DNA of 64,000 nucleotides from positions 62,001 to 126,000 of the forward strand of contig NZ_JNIM01000001.1 in the NCBI RefSeq assembly GCF_000702505.1. Reading direction: 5' to 3'. Made by a program: the position numbers and the translations under genes. This DNA comes from Thermogemmatispora carboxidivorans. Lineage in GTDB: Bacteria > Chloroflexota > Ktedonobacteria > Ktedonobacterales > Ktedonobacteraceae. The notes below the pieces were generated by a model, which saw only the letters and a program-made list of their open reading frames with translations, was not told the origin of the DNA and did no database searches. Within the stretch, counting starts at the first letter, position 1. Each line of letters opens with the position of its first letter. This document shows, piece after piece, positions 25,690-36,001 of this stretch.

Positions 25690-26598
25690 TTACTTTCCGC
25701 TGTGCCCCAGGATATAGATATTGATAAAGAAGTAGAGCGTCATAGTGACGCCGACCAGAGTCACAAAGAGGCGAACCCAGCGCTGATCAATTTTACGCGC
25801 GTAGTAGGCGCCACCGTAGCCACCGATCACAGCTCCCACCACCATCAGCAGGGCCTGGGGCCAAAGGACCGCGCCGGCCAGCGCAAAAGTAATCACTGCA
25901 ACCCCGTTGATCAGACCTGCCAGCAGGGTCTTGAGGCCATTCATCTCATGGATATTTTCCATGCCCATCATACCCAGCGTGGCCAGCATCAAGATGCCAA
26001 TCCCGCCGCCGAAGTAACCTCCATAGGTAGCGATCAGCAGCTGGAAAAAGGAGACGCTGACCAACTTGAGCGGAGAGAGCTTCTCGACGCTCAAGGCCAG
26101 GGTCTCGGTCGTCGGGACCTCGTCGGGGTGCGTGGCCGTCTGAGACACAGCCGGGCCGACGGTCGCCACTGGCGCGGTGGCGCTAGCCACCGGGGAGGCC
26201 GCTACTGCGCGCCGCTTGCGCAGGAGGGCTGTCAGCCGTGGGCTAACGGCAAAGAGCACCGTGGCGATCAGGAGTAAGGGCGGAATCAGCAAGGTGAAGG
26301 TCTGCGGAGGTGTGTGCAGCAGGAGCAATGCGCCCAGAATGCCGCCGATGAGGCTGGTGCCGCCCAGCACTAACATCAATGCCCGCTGCTGCTGGGCCAG
26401 CTCGCGCCGATAGGCACCGGCACTGGCTACCACACCGGGCCAGAGCGCGACTGTGTTAGTAGCGTTGGCATTGATGGAAGGTACACCAGTAAAGATCAGT
26501 GCTGGAAAGCCGATAAAGCTGCCTCCACCAGCAACCGAATTCAACATGCCGCCGAGCACCGCGGCCACAAAGAGCAGAATGGCCTGTGCAAGGGTCAT
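25690..26598 (-). CDS. TSUP-family (TauE/SafE) membrane transporter
   Basis: A 302-residue integral membrane protein with eight or so hydrophobic segments in two related halves. Each half opens with a glycine-rich motif: GGGSFIGFPALIFTG near residue 23 and GGYFGGGIGILMLATLG near residue 190. This is typical of TSUP exporters of sulfite, sulfoacetate or other small anions. A charged, Ala/Val/Thr-rich cytoplasmic loop of about 40 residues lies between the halves. The ATG at 26598 was chosen because membrane segment 1 begins directly after it. Cargo unknown. Confidence 0.88.
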   Translation of the reverse strand: MTLAQAILLFVAAVLGGMLNSVAGGGSFIGFPALIFTGVPSINANATNTVALWPGVVASAGAYRRELAQQQRALMLVLGGTSLIGGILGALLLLHTPPQTFTLLIPPLLLIATVLFAVSPRLTALLRKRRAVAASPVASATAPVATVGPAVSQTATHPDEVPTTETLALSVEKLSPLKLVSVSFFQLLIATYGGYFGGGIGILMLATLGMMGMENIHEMNGLKTLLAGLINGVAVITFALAGAVLWPQALLMVVGAVIGGYGGAYYARKIDQRWVRLFVTLVGVTMTLYFFINIYILGHSGK

Positions 26599-26789
26599 AG
26601 ACGTATTCCAACTTTCCTTTGCGAGAATGATCCTCCTGTAATCATAGCAGCAAGAAAGACCGGAAAAGGAGGGGCTCCGAGTCACCCGCACTCCCCACTC
26701 TCATGAGCGCCAGCTCACGGGAGTGGCAGCGTGCCAGCGGTCGGAGCCTCTGCCTGACCGGGATCGTGGAGGCGACGGCAGGCGGGAGC

Positions 26790-28460
26790 CTAGTGGCTTA
26801 GCTCGCTCAGGCTGGCCTGGTGTCTGCGTCGCTCCTCCTTGCCACGCACGAGCGAGGTCCCTACGCCGATGACAGCGATCACGGCGCAGACCAGAAAGGC
26901 GCTCTGAAAGGCGTGAGAGAAGGCCTGCTCAAGCGCGGCAGCCCTGGCTGCGGAAAGAACACCGTGAGTGCGTAACATGACGAGCTGCAGGCCGGCGTTG
27001 GCCCCACCCAGGCTGGTAAAGACCGCGCCGGCCAGGGCGACGCTGATGCTCTGGCCCATCGTGCGGCCCGTAGCCAGGAAGCCTGAAGCACTGCCTTGCT
27101 GCTCACGTGGGGCATCGCCCATCAGCGCGCTGCTATTAGGCGATTGGAAGATGGCCTGGCCCAAACCTGTGACCACCAGGCGCCAAATGATATCCCAGAT
27201 AGAGCTGTGGGCGTTGAGCTGGCCCAGCAAAAGCAGCCCCAGGCATGAAATTGCCAGCCCCGTGGCCGCCAGCCAGCGCGAGCCAATGCGGTCCGCCAGG
27301 CTGCCACTGAGTGGCGCCACACAGGCAAGCGTGATGGGGAGCGGCGTCAGTAAGAGGCCAGCCACCTCCGTCGGAAAGCCGTGCAGCTGCTCCAGATAGA
27401 AGGGCATCAGGAAGCTGACCGCGAAGAGCGACATGAAGCAGAGAATCAGGCTGATGTTGGCCGAAAGGAAGACCCGTCGCCGTAACAGCGAGAAGTCGAT
27501 GACCGGGTAGGCCACGCGCTGCTCTATGAAGTAGAGCGCGATCAGGGCAGCCAGGCCAACAAACAAGCTGCCCATAACCAAGGGCGAGAACCATCCCAGC
27601 TCCTGGCCGAAGGAAAGAGCCAGGGTAATGCCAGCCAGGCCCAGACCCAGAGTCAATGCTCCCAGTGGATCGAAACGCCCCTGACGCTGGGCATGGCGCT
27701 CCTTCAGCAGGAACCAGGTGGCGAGGAGGCCAATGATGCCAACCGGAACGTTCACATAGAAGATCCAGCGCCAGGAAAGAGAGGTGGTGATCAGCCCACC
27801 TACGGTGGGGCCAACGCTGACGCCAAGAGCAACGTTAATGGCGTTGAGGCCCAAAGCTCGCCCCCGCTCCGAGGGAGGGAAGGCACTGGTCAACATGGCC
27901 GGCGCGATGGCCATCATCAGGGCACCACCAATGCCCTGGAAGCCCCGAGCAATGACGAGAAAGAGCAATGTGGGCGCCGCACCGCAAATGGCCGAGCCAA
28001 GGGTGAAAATGATGAGCCCCAGCAACCAGACCGGCTTTTGCCCTACCATATCGGCCAGACGCCCTGCTGTGAGCAGCATGGAGGCCGTGGTGACAAGATA
28101 AGCAATGGTGACCCACTCGACGGCTCCATTGAGCGGTACATGAAAATAGCTCGCTATAGCAGGCAAGCTGATATTGACGATTGAGCCATCAAGGGTGGCC
28201 ATGAAGACACCTATGGCCAGAATGACAAAAACAAGCCATTTGTTGGTCTCGATGACCGTTGCTGACTGGCTCCCCTGCCGCTCGCCTTGTACGACAGCAC
28301 CCAGGGGACGCGGCTCTGCTACCGGCAAGACAACAGTCTCTCCTGTCCGCCGCTCCTGCTCGTGGCTATGGCCGTTGCGCTCTACCCGCTCGCAAGGCTG
28401 GCTCGTCTTCTCCTCTGAGAATAAACGCAGTTCTGACAGTTGGGGATCTTGTTGCTGCAT
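26790..28460 (-). CDS. MFS drug exporter, DHA2 (EmrB/QacA) family
   Basis: A 556-residue transporter with 14 predicted spans. The family signature TLDGSIVNISLPAIASYF is in the first span (about residue 80), then AGRLADMVGQKPVW, GFQGIGGALMMAIAP and SWRWIFYVNVPVGIIG. About 75 hydrophilic residues precede span 1. It would export toxic compounds using the proton gradient. The ATG at 28460 follows AAGGA closely. No regulator gene is adjacent, but a short dyad in the upstream gap could be an operator. Confidence 0.93.
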   Translation of the reverse strand: MQQQDPQLSELRLFSEEKTSQPCERVERNGHSHEQERRTGETVVLPVAEPRPLGAVVQGERQGSQSATVIETNKWLVFVILAIGVFMATLDGSIVNISLPAIASYFHVPLNGAVEWVTIAYLVTTASMLLTAGRLADMVGQKPVWLLGLIIFTLGSAICGAAPTLLFLVIARGFQGIGGALMMAIAPAMLTSAFPPSERGRALGLNAINVALGVSVGPTVGGLITTSLSWRWIFYVNVPVGIIGLLATWFLLKERHAQRQGRFDPLGALTLGLGLAGITLALSFGQELGWFSPLVMGSLFVGLAALIALYFIEQRVAYPVIDFSLLRRRVFLSANISLILCFMSLFAVSFLMPFYLEQLHGFPTEVAGLLLTPLPITLACVAPLSGSLADRIGSRWLAATGLAISCLGLLLLGQLNAHSSIWDIIWRLVVTGLGQAIFQSPNSSALMGDAPREQQGSASGFLATGRTMGQSISVALAGAVFTSLGGANAGLQLVMLRTHGVLSAARAAALEQAFSHAFQSAFLVCAVIAVIGVGTSLVRGKEERRRHQASLSELSH

Positions 28461-28988
28461 TATCCTTCCTGTTCCACTCACTCCCAATAGATACAAAAAT
28501 TGGAGTCTATGTATATATCTTGAATAGAAGCACTGAAGTGCTGTCTAACCCGTGTAATCGCGGTAGTGTAGATAGCCTGAAAGAAGAGGGTGTGTGGCAA
28601 GGCGCTCACATCCACAGAAGAGATCTCGTGATCTGTTCCATAAGCGATGGAGCGCTGTGGTAGCGAGACACTCTCTTCATACTCTCTTTAGATAAAACAA
28701 CTCTGAAAGAAGGGACATTCCTCATACCGACATATCGCCAAGTTGGAGCGATAAAAACTGTCCTTTTGGACAGGTTGTTCTATCCCGGTGGCCTGCTGAT
28801 TCTGGCGGCTCGTCCAGGCCCGACTGATGGCTCGGCTTTCCTCGGTGAGGCGGACGTGCTATCATAAGTCACGGTTTTAGGAGCTATGGGGGGATGTGCT
28901 CTTTGTTCCGTCCTGTTTAGCACCGCACAAGATTGCTACCTGCTCCTCTGTTAAAGAGTTTTAAAGAGAGAAAAAGGATTGATGGGTG
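28461..28988. other. Divergent intergenic region between drug exporter and queA
   Basis: A 528-base gap. It must carry promoters for both directions. The only marked structure is a short hairpin near 28758-28774 (CTGTCC TTTT GGACAG). No gene was seen. Confidence 0.4.
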
Positions 28989-30161
28989 ATGCAAGACAAT
29001 CCATCAGCATTCCAGGATCAACAGCCAACTGTAGGAGAATCTCAGGGAGGGGAATTCTCCTTTCGAATCAGTGACTACGACTACGAGTTGCCGCCGGAAC
29101 TGATTGCTCAGCGGCCGATCGAGCCGCGCGATGCCTCGCGCTTGCTGGTGGTCCATCGCGCTACAGGGACCTTAGAGCATCGCCACTTTCGCGATATCGG
29201 CGCGTATCTGCGGGAGGGCGACCTGCTGATTGCCAACCAGAGTCGTGTTATTCCCGCCAGACTGCTAGGCAAGCGAGAGGGCACCGGTGGAGCGGTCGAG
29301 GTGCTGCTCCTGGCCCATCGGGCCGATCTGGGAACGGACACCTGGGAAGCCTTGGTCCGTCCTGGGCGGCGACTACGGGAGGGGGCGCGCATCCTCTTTG
29401 GCGAGGATCGGCAAGCGGGCCTGCCGCCGCGTCTCCAGGGCGAGATTCGCGGGCGTACCGAAGCGGGCGGGCGCTTCATTCGCTTTACGCTGACGTCTGA
29501 GTATCTGGCTGTCCACCAGCAGGCCCAGACCACGCCGCCGGCGGTTGCCCAGGTTATCGAGGAGATAGGGCGCATGCCCTTACCGCCCTACATTCGTGAG
29601 CCGCTGGCCAATCCTGAGCGCTATCAGACTGTCTACGCGCGGATCGCCGGCTCGGCGGCGGCCCCCACAGCTGGACTCCACTTCACGCCGGAGCTGCTCG
29701 ATCGTCTACGCGCCCAGGGGGTGCGTATTGGCTTCGTGACCCTTCACGTTGGTCTGGATACGTTCCGTCCAGTCGATGTCGAGGATGTGCGCGACCACAA
29801 GATGCATAGCGAGGAGATCGACATCGACGAGGCCACGGCTGAGCTGGTCAATGAGACGCGGCGGGCCGGTAGGCGTGTGGTCGCGGTGGGCACGACCTCG
29901 GTGCGCGTGCTGGAGAGTGTGGCCAGCCTCTTCAACGGTCAGGTGCGCCCTTATCATGGCCACACCAACCTCTATATTACCCCGGGCTATCGTTTCAAGG
30001 TGGTCGATGCCCTGATCACCAATTTCCACCTGCCGCGCTCGACGCTGATCCTGCTGGTCAGTGCCTTTGCGGGGAAGGCCCTGATCGAGCAAGCCTATCA
30101 AGAAGCTATTCGCCAGCGCTATCGCTTCTACAGTTTCGGCGACGCGATGTTGCTGCTCTAG
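28989..30161 (+). CDS. queA: S-adenosylmethionine:tRNA ribosyltransferase-isomerase
   Basis: A 390-residue QueA, which transfers the ribosyl part of SAM to preQ1 in tRNA to give epoxyqueuosine. Conserved stretches are visible throughout: YELPPELIAQRPIEPRDASRLLV, ANQSRVIPARLLG, MPLPPYIREP, AAPTAGLHFTPELLDRL, LHVGLDTFRPV and HLPRSTLILLVSAFAG. An insertion of modest size in the middle is normal for the family. AAAGGA precedes the ATG at 28989. It shows that the cell makes queuosine and thus preQ0, the shared precursor the transglycosylase-like protein at 14.7 kb would need. Confidence 0.96.
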   Translation: MQDNPSAFQDQQPTVGESQGGEFSFRISDYDYELPPELIAQRPIEPRDASRLLVVHRATGTLEHRHFRDIGAYLREGDLLIANQSRVIPARLLGKREGTGGAVEVLLLAHRADLGTDTWEALVRPGRRLREGARILFGEDRQAGLPPRLQGEIRGRTEAGGRFIRFTLTSEYLAVHQQAQTTPPAVAQVIEEIGRMPLPPYIREPLANPERYQTVYARIAGSAAAPTAGLHFTPELLDRLRAQGVRIGFVTLHVGLDTFRPVDVEDVRDHKMHSEEIDIDEATAELVNETRRAGRRVVAVGTTSVRVLESVASLFNGQVRPYHGHTNLYITPGYRFKVVDALITNFHLPRSTLILLVSAFAGKALIEQAYQEAIRQRYRFYSFGDAMLLL

Positions 30162-30184
30162 GCGCGCTCTCCCTCTGGTCCGGT

Positions 30185-31369
30185 TCAGGCTTCCAGCAGA
30201 GCACAGGCGTAATGCTGATAGAAGCTGGGGTTAGCCCAGCGCAGCGGAGAGAGGAGTGGCAGGGGGAGCCCACGGATGAGGGCCTCGCGCAGGACCTGGT
30301 GGGCCTCGGTCTCGCGTCCCGCTGCGGCCCAGATGGCAGCCTGCCAGAACGGCCCTCCCCAGTGCTCTTCAGAACTGGGGGCGGCCAGGACCCGGCTGAT
30401 GACGGCCTGAGCCTTGGCCTGCTCTCCCCGTATCCAGGCACTAACCGCCTGGCAGAGCAGGGCTACATACTGCTCGGGTGCGGTGCCAGCCAGGGCTTCC
30501 AGGCGCTCGGCAATGTACTCGTGCGGAGGCTCTTCGCAAAGGGTCACCCAGCAGGCCAGCCAGCCATGATCGATGTGCATCGGGTTGAGGGCGGTAGCTC
30601 GCTGGCAGTCCTGGCGTGCCCGGGCGAGATCTTGTAAGTAGAGGGAAGCCAGGGCGCGGTAGTGGTAGGCACAGGCAAAGTTGGGACGGGCTTGTAGCAC
30701 GCTGTTCAGGTCGGCGATGGCCTGGCGCGGCTCCCGTAGTTGTAGGTAGATTAAGGCCCGCTGAAAGACAAGTGAGGCCTCGTGCGGGCTGTATTCCAGG
30801 GCGCGACAGTAGTCGCGAAGGGCGGCGTGGAATTCTTTGCGCCGTTGATAGAGAGCCGCTCGCTCCGGGTAGATATGAGTGGCCAGACCCGGGTCGAGTT
30901 CCAAGGCCCGCGTGTAGCTGCTCAGAGCCTGCTGGTAGGCAGCCAGACGGGTGCAGATGCGCCCGCGCAGATAATGGGCCTCGGCCAGGACGGGATGAAG
31001 ACGCAGGGCCTGTTCACAGTCGCTCAGGGCCTGCTGGTATTGGCCAGCCTGATAGCAGGCTTCGCCACGACGCAGATAGAGGATGGCCTCATCGCCAGCG
31101 ATGGCCAGGGCCCGGCTGTATAGCTCGATGGCTCGCTGAGGTTGGCCACGATGGAGATACATGCTCCCCCGCCGCGCCAGCGCAGCGGCCTCCGCCTGAC
31201 CGCCTTCCTCCTCTCCTTCCCGCCTCCTGGAGTAGAGCAGCAGGCCAGGCCCCTCCCCCTGGAGGCAAGGAGCAATATGTAAAAAGCGATAAATAAAGTG
31301 GTAGATGGGGATAATGCTGGTAAATGTTGTAAAGATGCTCAAAGCGGTAAACACACTGGATGGGTTCAT
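30185..31369 (-). CDS. Membrane-anchored tetratricopeptide-repeat protein
   Basis: A 394-residue protein. A hydrophobic N-terminal stretch (residues 8-32) suggests a membrane anchor. From about residue 60 there are at least six TPR units with the usual spacing (AILYLRRGEACYQAGQYQQALSDCEQAL, AEAHYLRGRICTRLAAYQQALSSYTRAL, ACAYHYRALASLYLQDLARARQDCQRA). It is a protein-protein interaction scaffold of unknown partner. It is convergent with queA. Confidence 0.85.
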   Translation of the reverse strand: MNPSSVFTALSIFTTFTSIIPIYHFIYRFLHIAPCLQGEGPGLLLYSRRREGEEEGGQAEAAALARRGSMYLHRGQPQRAIELYSRALAIAGDEAILYLRRGEACYQAGQYQQALSDCEQALRLHPVLAEAHYLRGRICTRLAAYQQALSSYTRALELDPGLATHIYPERAALYQRRKEFHAALRDYCRALEYSPHEASLVFQRALIYLQLREPRQAIADLNSVLQARPNFACAYHYRALASLYLQDLARARQDCQRATALNPMHIDHGWLACWVTLCEEPPHEYIAERLEALAGTAPEQYVALLCQAVSAWIRGEQAKAQAVISRVLAAPSSEEHWGGPFWQAAIWAAAGRETEAHQVLREALIRGLPLPLLSPLRWANPSFYQHYACALLEA

Positions 31370-31478
31370 GCGGGCCGCTCCCGGTCAACTTTGGCTCTCT
31401 GTTGTCTTTCATATATTATTGTAGGAAACAGAACAACAGAGGACAGGGGAGACGGACAGCGGTAGGCAGGCTTAACGT

Positions 31479-31856
31479 TCATGGAGAGAGGGAGCGGAAA
31501 GGCGCCAGTGCTTGCAAGACATCCTCTACCGAGAAGGGCTTTGGCATCAGGCCATCGGCCTGCAGGGAGGCAGCGGCGGCCAGGTGGTTCATGGCCGACA
31601 TCAGAATAATGCGGTGGCGGTGGCGCAGCTCCGGCTGAGCGGCCAGTTGGCGGCAGAGCGTGCTGCCATCCATGATGGGCATCATCAGGTCCAGGAAGAC
31701 CACGTAGTGCTCCTCGCCCTGCTGCAGCACCTGCAGGGCCTCCTGGCCGTTGCGGGCTGTCCGCAGGTGATAGCCCTCGAATTCGAGAATATCGATCATC
31801 ATCTCACGGATGAGCGGATCGTCATCGACGATCAGGACGTTAAGCCGACTCGTCAT
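31479..31856 (-). CDS. Single-domain response regulator (CheY-like)
   Basis: A 125-residue receiver domain alone. The acidic pair DDD is near residue 11, the phospho-acceptor Asp in VVFLDLMMPIMDG near 56, the Ser/Thr switch in ILMSAM and the Lys in MPKPFS. It has no output domain. Its ATG lies inside the 3' end of the histidine kinase gene (17-base overlap), so the two form a two-component pair. Confidence 0.92.
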   Translation of the reverse strand: MTSRLNVLIVDDDPLIREMMIDILEFEGYHLRTARNGQEALQVLQQGEEHYVVFLDLMMPIMDGSTLCRQLAAQPELRHRHRIILMSAMNHLAAAASLQADGLMPKPFSVEDVLQALAPFRSLSP

Positions 31857-34544
31857 GGTCGCTGGCCGTTTCTCCCTCCTCCTGGTCGTGGGCTTCGGGC
31901 GGTGGGCTGGTACGTGGCAGATAGAAACTGAAGATCGAGCCCTCGCCTGGCACGCTGCGCTCCAGCCAGAGTTTGCCGCCCATCGCCTCGATAAAGCGAC
32001 GACAGATATAGAGGCCCAGGCCGGAGCCGCGCACGGGCGTCGTCAACGTTCGCGAGGCCCGCACGAACTTCTCAAAGATCTTGTGCTGCTCCTCTGGGAG
32101 GATGCCCTCGCCCTGATCGCAGACGCTCACCACGGCCACTGGCAGGTCAGCCCCCTTCTCGATGAGGGCCTCATGATCGACCTGCTCCTCGGGGAGCGGC
32201 ACCTCGCCCAGCGTCATTTCACGGACGCGGATCTCGATCTGGCTATCCGGAGGCGAATATTTGGCGGCGTTATCGAGCAGGTTTGTCAGCACCTGGCGCA
32301 GCAGTTGCGGATCGCAGTAGAGCCAGGTGCCCTTGGGCACGTTGACCTGGATCTCCTGCTCGATAGTGATGTTCAGAATGCTCACCGCCATCTCGACAGC
32401 GGTGCGCAGCTCGACAGGACTGGGATGGAGCTCCAGCTTGCGCCCCAGGGCGTCCATATTGGCGGCTTCGGTCATGTTGGCTACCAGGGCACTCAGCTGC
32501 TGGGCGGAAGCCGCAATCTTGCTGGCAAAGCGCAGAATCTGCTGCGGTGTGGCGCGCGCGCTCTGGCGCTTGAGCAAAGAGGCGTAGCCGCTGATGGCGC
32601 TCAGCGGCGTGCGCAGCTCATGGGAGGCTGTCACGATAAACTCATCCTTGAGGGTATTCATGCGCTGCAGCTCGGCATTGGCCTCCTGAATCTGCTCGAA
32701 GAGCTGGGCATTGCGGATGGCGCTGGCGGCCTGACTACAGAGGGCCAGCAGCATGCCAATCTCTTCGGGCTGGAAGACGCGGTCCTGGTGCGGCGTGTGA
32801 AGGGAGAGCAGCCCCATCAGCTCGGTCTGGTACTGGACCGGGATCATGATCATGCGCTGAATCTGGGTCTCGCGCAGGAAGATCGCCCCTCCCTCACTGG
32901 CTGTTTGCGCCAGCTCCTCGGCCAGGGCGCCATCGAGATAGAAGAAGGCCCCTTCGCTGGCCATGCGCTCCAGAAGAGACCCCTTGAAGGGCAAGCGAAT
33001 CATCTCGATCAGCTCGCGCTCCTTCTCGCTATCGGCGTGCATGAAGGACAGCGCTTCGTTGCTGGCGCCTTTGTTGCTGCGGGCGTAGATGGCCTGAGCG
33101 ATTAACTCCTGCCCGTCAGGCGACAGCTGGAAGAAGACGCCGATCTCCGCCTCCACCAGATTAGCGACGGCCCGCACGAAGTTGTCGAGCATCTCGCGCA
33201 CGTTGAGCACGAGGCTGATGGACTGCAGGGCGCTATTCATGGCAGCCAGCGATTCCTCGCGCTGTCGGGCCTTGCGCAGCAGGCGTCGCGAGCGCTCGTA
33301 GAGCCGGGCGTTCTCGATCCCGACGGTGATGATCTGGACCATCGTCTCCAGTACCTGGATGTCCTCGTGCCGGTAGGCGTTGGGCCGTTGGCTGGCCAGG
33401 CTGACGGAGCCGATGACACGATTGAACATTTTCATCGGCAGCAGGAGAAATGACTCAGCCTGGCGCTGGTCGCCCCAAACGCCTTTCAGCAGCTCGTCGT
33501 ATTCGTGCTGACGCAGATGGGCCGGGCTGAGCAGCAGGGTGCGCTTCTCTTCCTGCGTGACACGCCACCACTGCCGGCGGGTGCGCGGTTCGACTGATTC
33601 GGTCGGCAGACCCTCGACAGGCCGACCATCACAGACGGCGTAGACATCATAGATCATGCGCGTGTCGCGGTCGTAGAGGGTGACGAGCATGGCCGAGACG
33701 TCGACGATGCGCCGCGTGAACTGATAGACCTGTTCCAGCAGATAGGCGAGGTTGACGGTCGAAGGAAAGATGGCGCTGAGCTGCTGCAGCGATTGCAGGT
33801 GCTCGCTGGTGCGACGCTGGATCTGGCGCAGACGATGGTTTTCCAGATAGAGAGCCATCCGCTCGGTGAAGGTGTGGACCTCCTGACGCTGTTTGAGGTC
33901 AAAACCAGGCGAGGGCACCAGCTTGTAGAGAACGACCACCCCCAGAACCTGTGGCTGAGGCCCCGAGCGCTGACCACTCTCTTCATGGGCTAGAAGCGGC
34001 TCCTGGATGGGGGCGGCAAAATACCAGTATGGTCTGACGTCGAGGCTGAGGGACGTCTTGTGCTGCCCATGAAAGGCATAGACGTAGCTTTCGTGCTCCA
34101 TTATACAGGACCGATTCTCGCGCCAGGTATAGCCGATCAGGTCCTGACCTGGGGTATAGCGACCGCCGACCGGGAAGAGACTCCCTGGCAGTGGCGGCAC
34201 GTCTTCCAGCTCCTCTTGAGGCCCGGGCGTTCGCTTCAGGCGCCCTACTGCTGAGGAAGAAGGATCTTGCAGGTTAATGGTTGTTCGCCTGCCGACGCGA
34301 TGAACACCCTCCGCGCCGCTCTGGCCTGTGCTCAGGCTCAGGCTGGGCTGGCCCCTGCGCCGCCGTTGCGCAGGCGCACGTGGAGCCTGATGACCATCTG
34401 CCCTAGCAGAGCATCGTACAGCGCTAGACACGCCCCCTGTGCCGCGAAATGCACCATCATCTGGTGAACCAGCTGCTTCAGGGTTGCTAGCGGATAAGCC
34501 TCGTTGCGTTCTGGCTCCAGCTCCCCCCAGATTGCTGTCGGCAT
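31840..34544 (-). CDS. Multi-GAF sensor histidine kinase with a probable single-base frameshift near its N-terminus
   Basis: A cytoplasmic-type sensor kinase of about 900 residues if the frame is restored. Two or three GAF modules (start to about 200, then AYLLEQVYQFTRRIVDVSAMLVTLYDRD, then MLDNFVRAVANLVEAEIGVFFQ) are followed by a dimerisation helix with SHELRTPLS and an ATPase domain with QVLTNLLDNAAKYS, CDQGEGI and GSGLGLYICR. The natural start is the ATG at 34544, with AGGAG nine bases upstream. That frame stops at 34338, while the rest of the protein runs in the frame one base back. Adding one base in the CCCC run at 34352-34355 would join them smoothly. Either the gene is disrupted or the read has a missing base. 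Confidence 0.8.
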
Positions 34545-34810
34545 GGGTCTATTCTCCTGTTCCCACTGCAGTGGCGCGCAGGCGGCAGGGAGGCGCAGTC
34601 TGACAAAGCTGCCCACGCGCTCGCCGCCGCAGATGGCGTCTGCTGTGCTCGCGCTCTTCCTGTCGCGAGACAGGATATCACAAGCTGTGTCTGTTGTCAT
34701 CAGGCTGGGGCCTGTGGTAGGGGGGAGAAGCCAGGGTACGCTGAACCGGCAGAGCGAGCGGTACCGTGCTGGGCCGCTCCGCGGCCCGCACGGCCTGCTC
34801 CCCTGGGCTG

Positions 34811-35929
34811 TTAGATGCTGCTCGCGACTGCCGCCTGATGGCGCAGGCTCCAGGCGGCCAACACGAAGAGCAGCAGGGTGGTGCCGGCGATGACTGCCAG
34901 ATCGGTCAACATCGTCGCGGCTGGCGTCTGGCTGGTCAAGGCGTTGTAGATGCCTTCAGCCAGGTAGTAGACCGGAATGGCCTTGATGATCGTCATGAAA
35001 GACTGGTTCTGAATAAACTGCCCTAATGGACCGACGAACAGCGCTGGCACGATGAAGAAGAAGACAAGGATGCCTCCAACCGCTCCCGAGGCCGAGATGG
35101 TGTTAAAGAGACAGCCGATCAGAAGACCGATGGCGTTGGTCAGGCAGGCCCCCATGAGGAGGAAGAGCAGCAGCCAAAGCAGGTTGCCTGTGAACCCCTG
35201 CATGATAAGGAAGACCAGCAACAGCAGCAACGCCTGGTAAGTCAGGCTGACCAACAGCTTGCCGGCGATAATATCGCTGAAAGAGATCGGCGAGGCCAGC
35301 AGCATGCGCAGAGTCTTCTTTTCTTTCTCCTCAATGATCAGACCAGGTACGATGCCTGTGGCATTCATGATGGTCATGACGAGCACATACATGACGAAGA
35401 AGGCTTTACTGTTTTCAGCGAAGGTGTTCGGTTGTGGCGGGTTAATGGTGCTGGTAACTATCGCCAGCGGCGGCTCGGGATTGACGACCTGGCGCCCGTA
35501 GTCGGTCAGGGCCTGGGCCAGCAGAGCGCGCTGGGTGGTGCCGATGCTGTCCCCGTTGATGAAGAGCTGTAGCTGCGGATGGCGACCCGCGCGCAGGTCG
35601 CTCTCGAAGGTGGGGGGCACGATCAGGCCAAGGGCATAGTCTGACTGCTTGTGGGCACCGTCGGGGCCGAAAGCTGTCTCAACGTCGCTGGGGCTGGCCG
35701 CATGCGTGATTGCGGGCGTGGAGAAGGCGGCGCTGACAACCTGCTCGATCGGCGATTGGCCCGGGTTGTAGATGAGCAGGCGTGTCGGCGATCCGCCGAT
35801 GATGCTGTTGATGAAGCTGAAGAGCACAGCCATGAAGATGGGCAGGAGCAGCCCGACGAGCGTCGCCTTGTTCTGGACGATATCGATGAGGTCTTTGCGG
35901 GCAATGGCTAGAATGCTGCGCAGGTGCAT
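34811..35929 (-). CDS. ABC-2 type export permease
   Basis: A 372-residue membrane protein with one N-terminal span (LVGLLLPIFMAVLFSF), a large extracytoplasmic loop (residues 45-180), then five spans (VLVMTIMNATGIVPGLIIEEKEKKTLRMLLASP is the ABC-2 signature region). The ATG at 35929 has a GGGAG site. It lies 72 bases after the ATPase gene on the same strand, making a two-gene exporter, perhaps for a drug or lipid. Confidence 0.9.
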   Translation of the reverse strand: MHLRSILAIARKDLIDIVQNKATLVGLLLPIFMAVLFSFINSIIGGSPTRLLIYNPGQSPIEQVVSAAFSTPAITHAASPSDVETAFGPDGAHKQSDYALGLIVPPTFESDLRAGRHPQLQLFINGDSIGTTQRALLAQALTDYGRQVVNPEPPLAIVTSTINPPQPNTFAENSKAFFVMYVLVMTIMNATGIVPGLIIEEKEKKTLRMLLASPISFSDIIAGKLLVSLTYQALLLLLVFLIMQGFTGNLLWLLLFLLMGACLTNAIGLLIGCLFNTISASGAVGGILVFFFIVPALFVGPLGQFIQNQSFMTIIKAIPVYYLAEGIYNALTSQTPAATMLTDLAVIAGTTLLLFVLAAWSLRHQAAVASSI

Positions 35930-36001
35930 AGTGATCACTCTCCCTGAAGCAAGAATCTCCGTTTTTCTGCTTTTGCTACGCTGCTGAAAAGAGACGACGG
36001 T

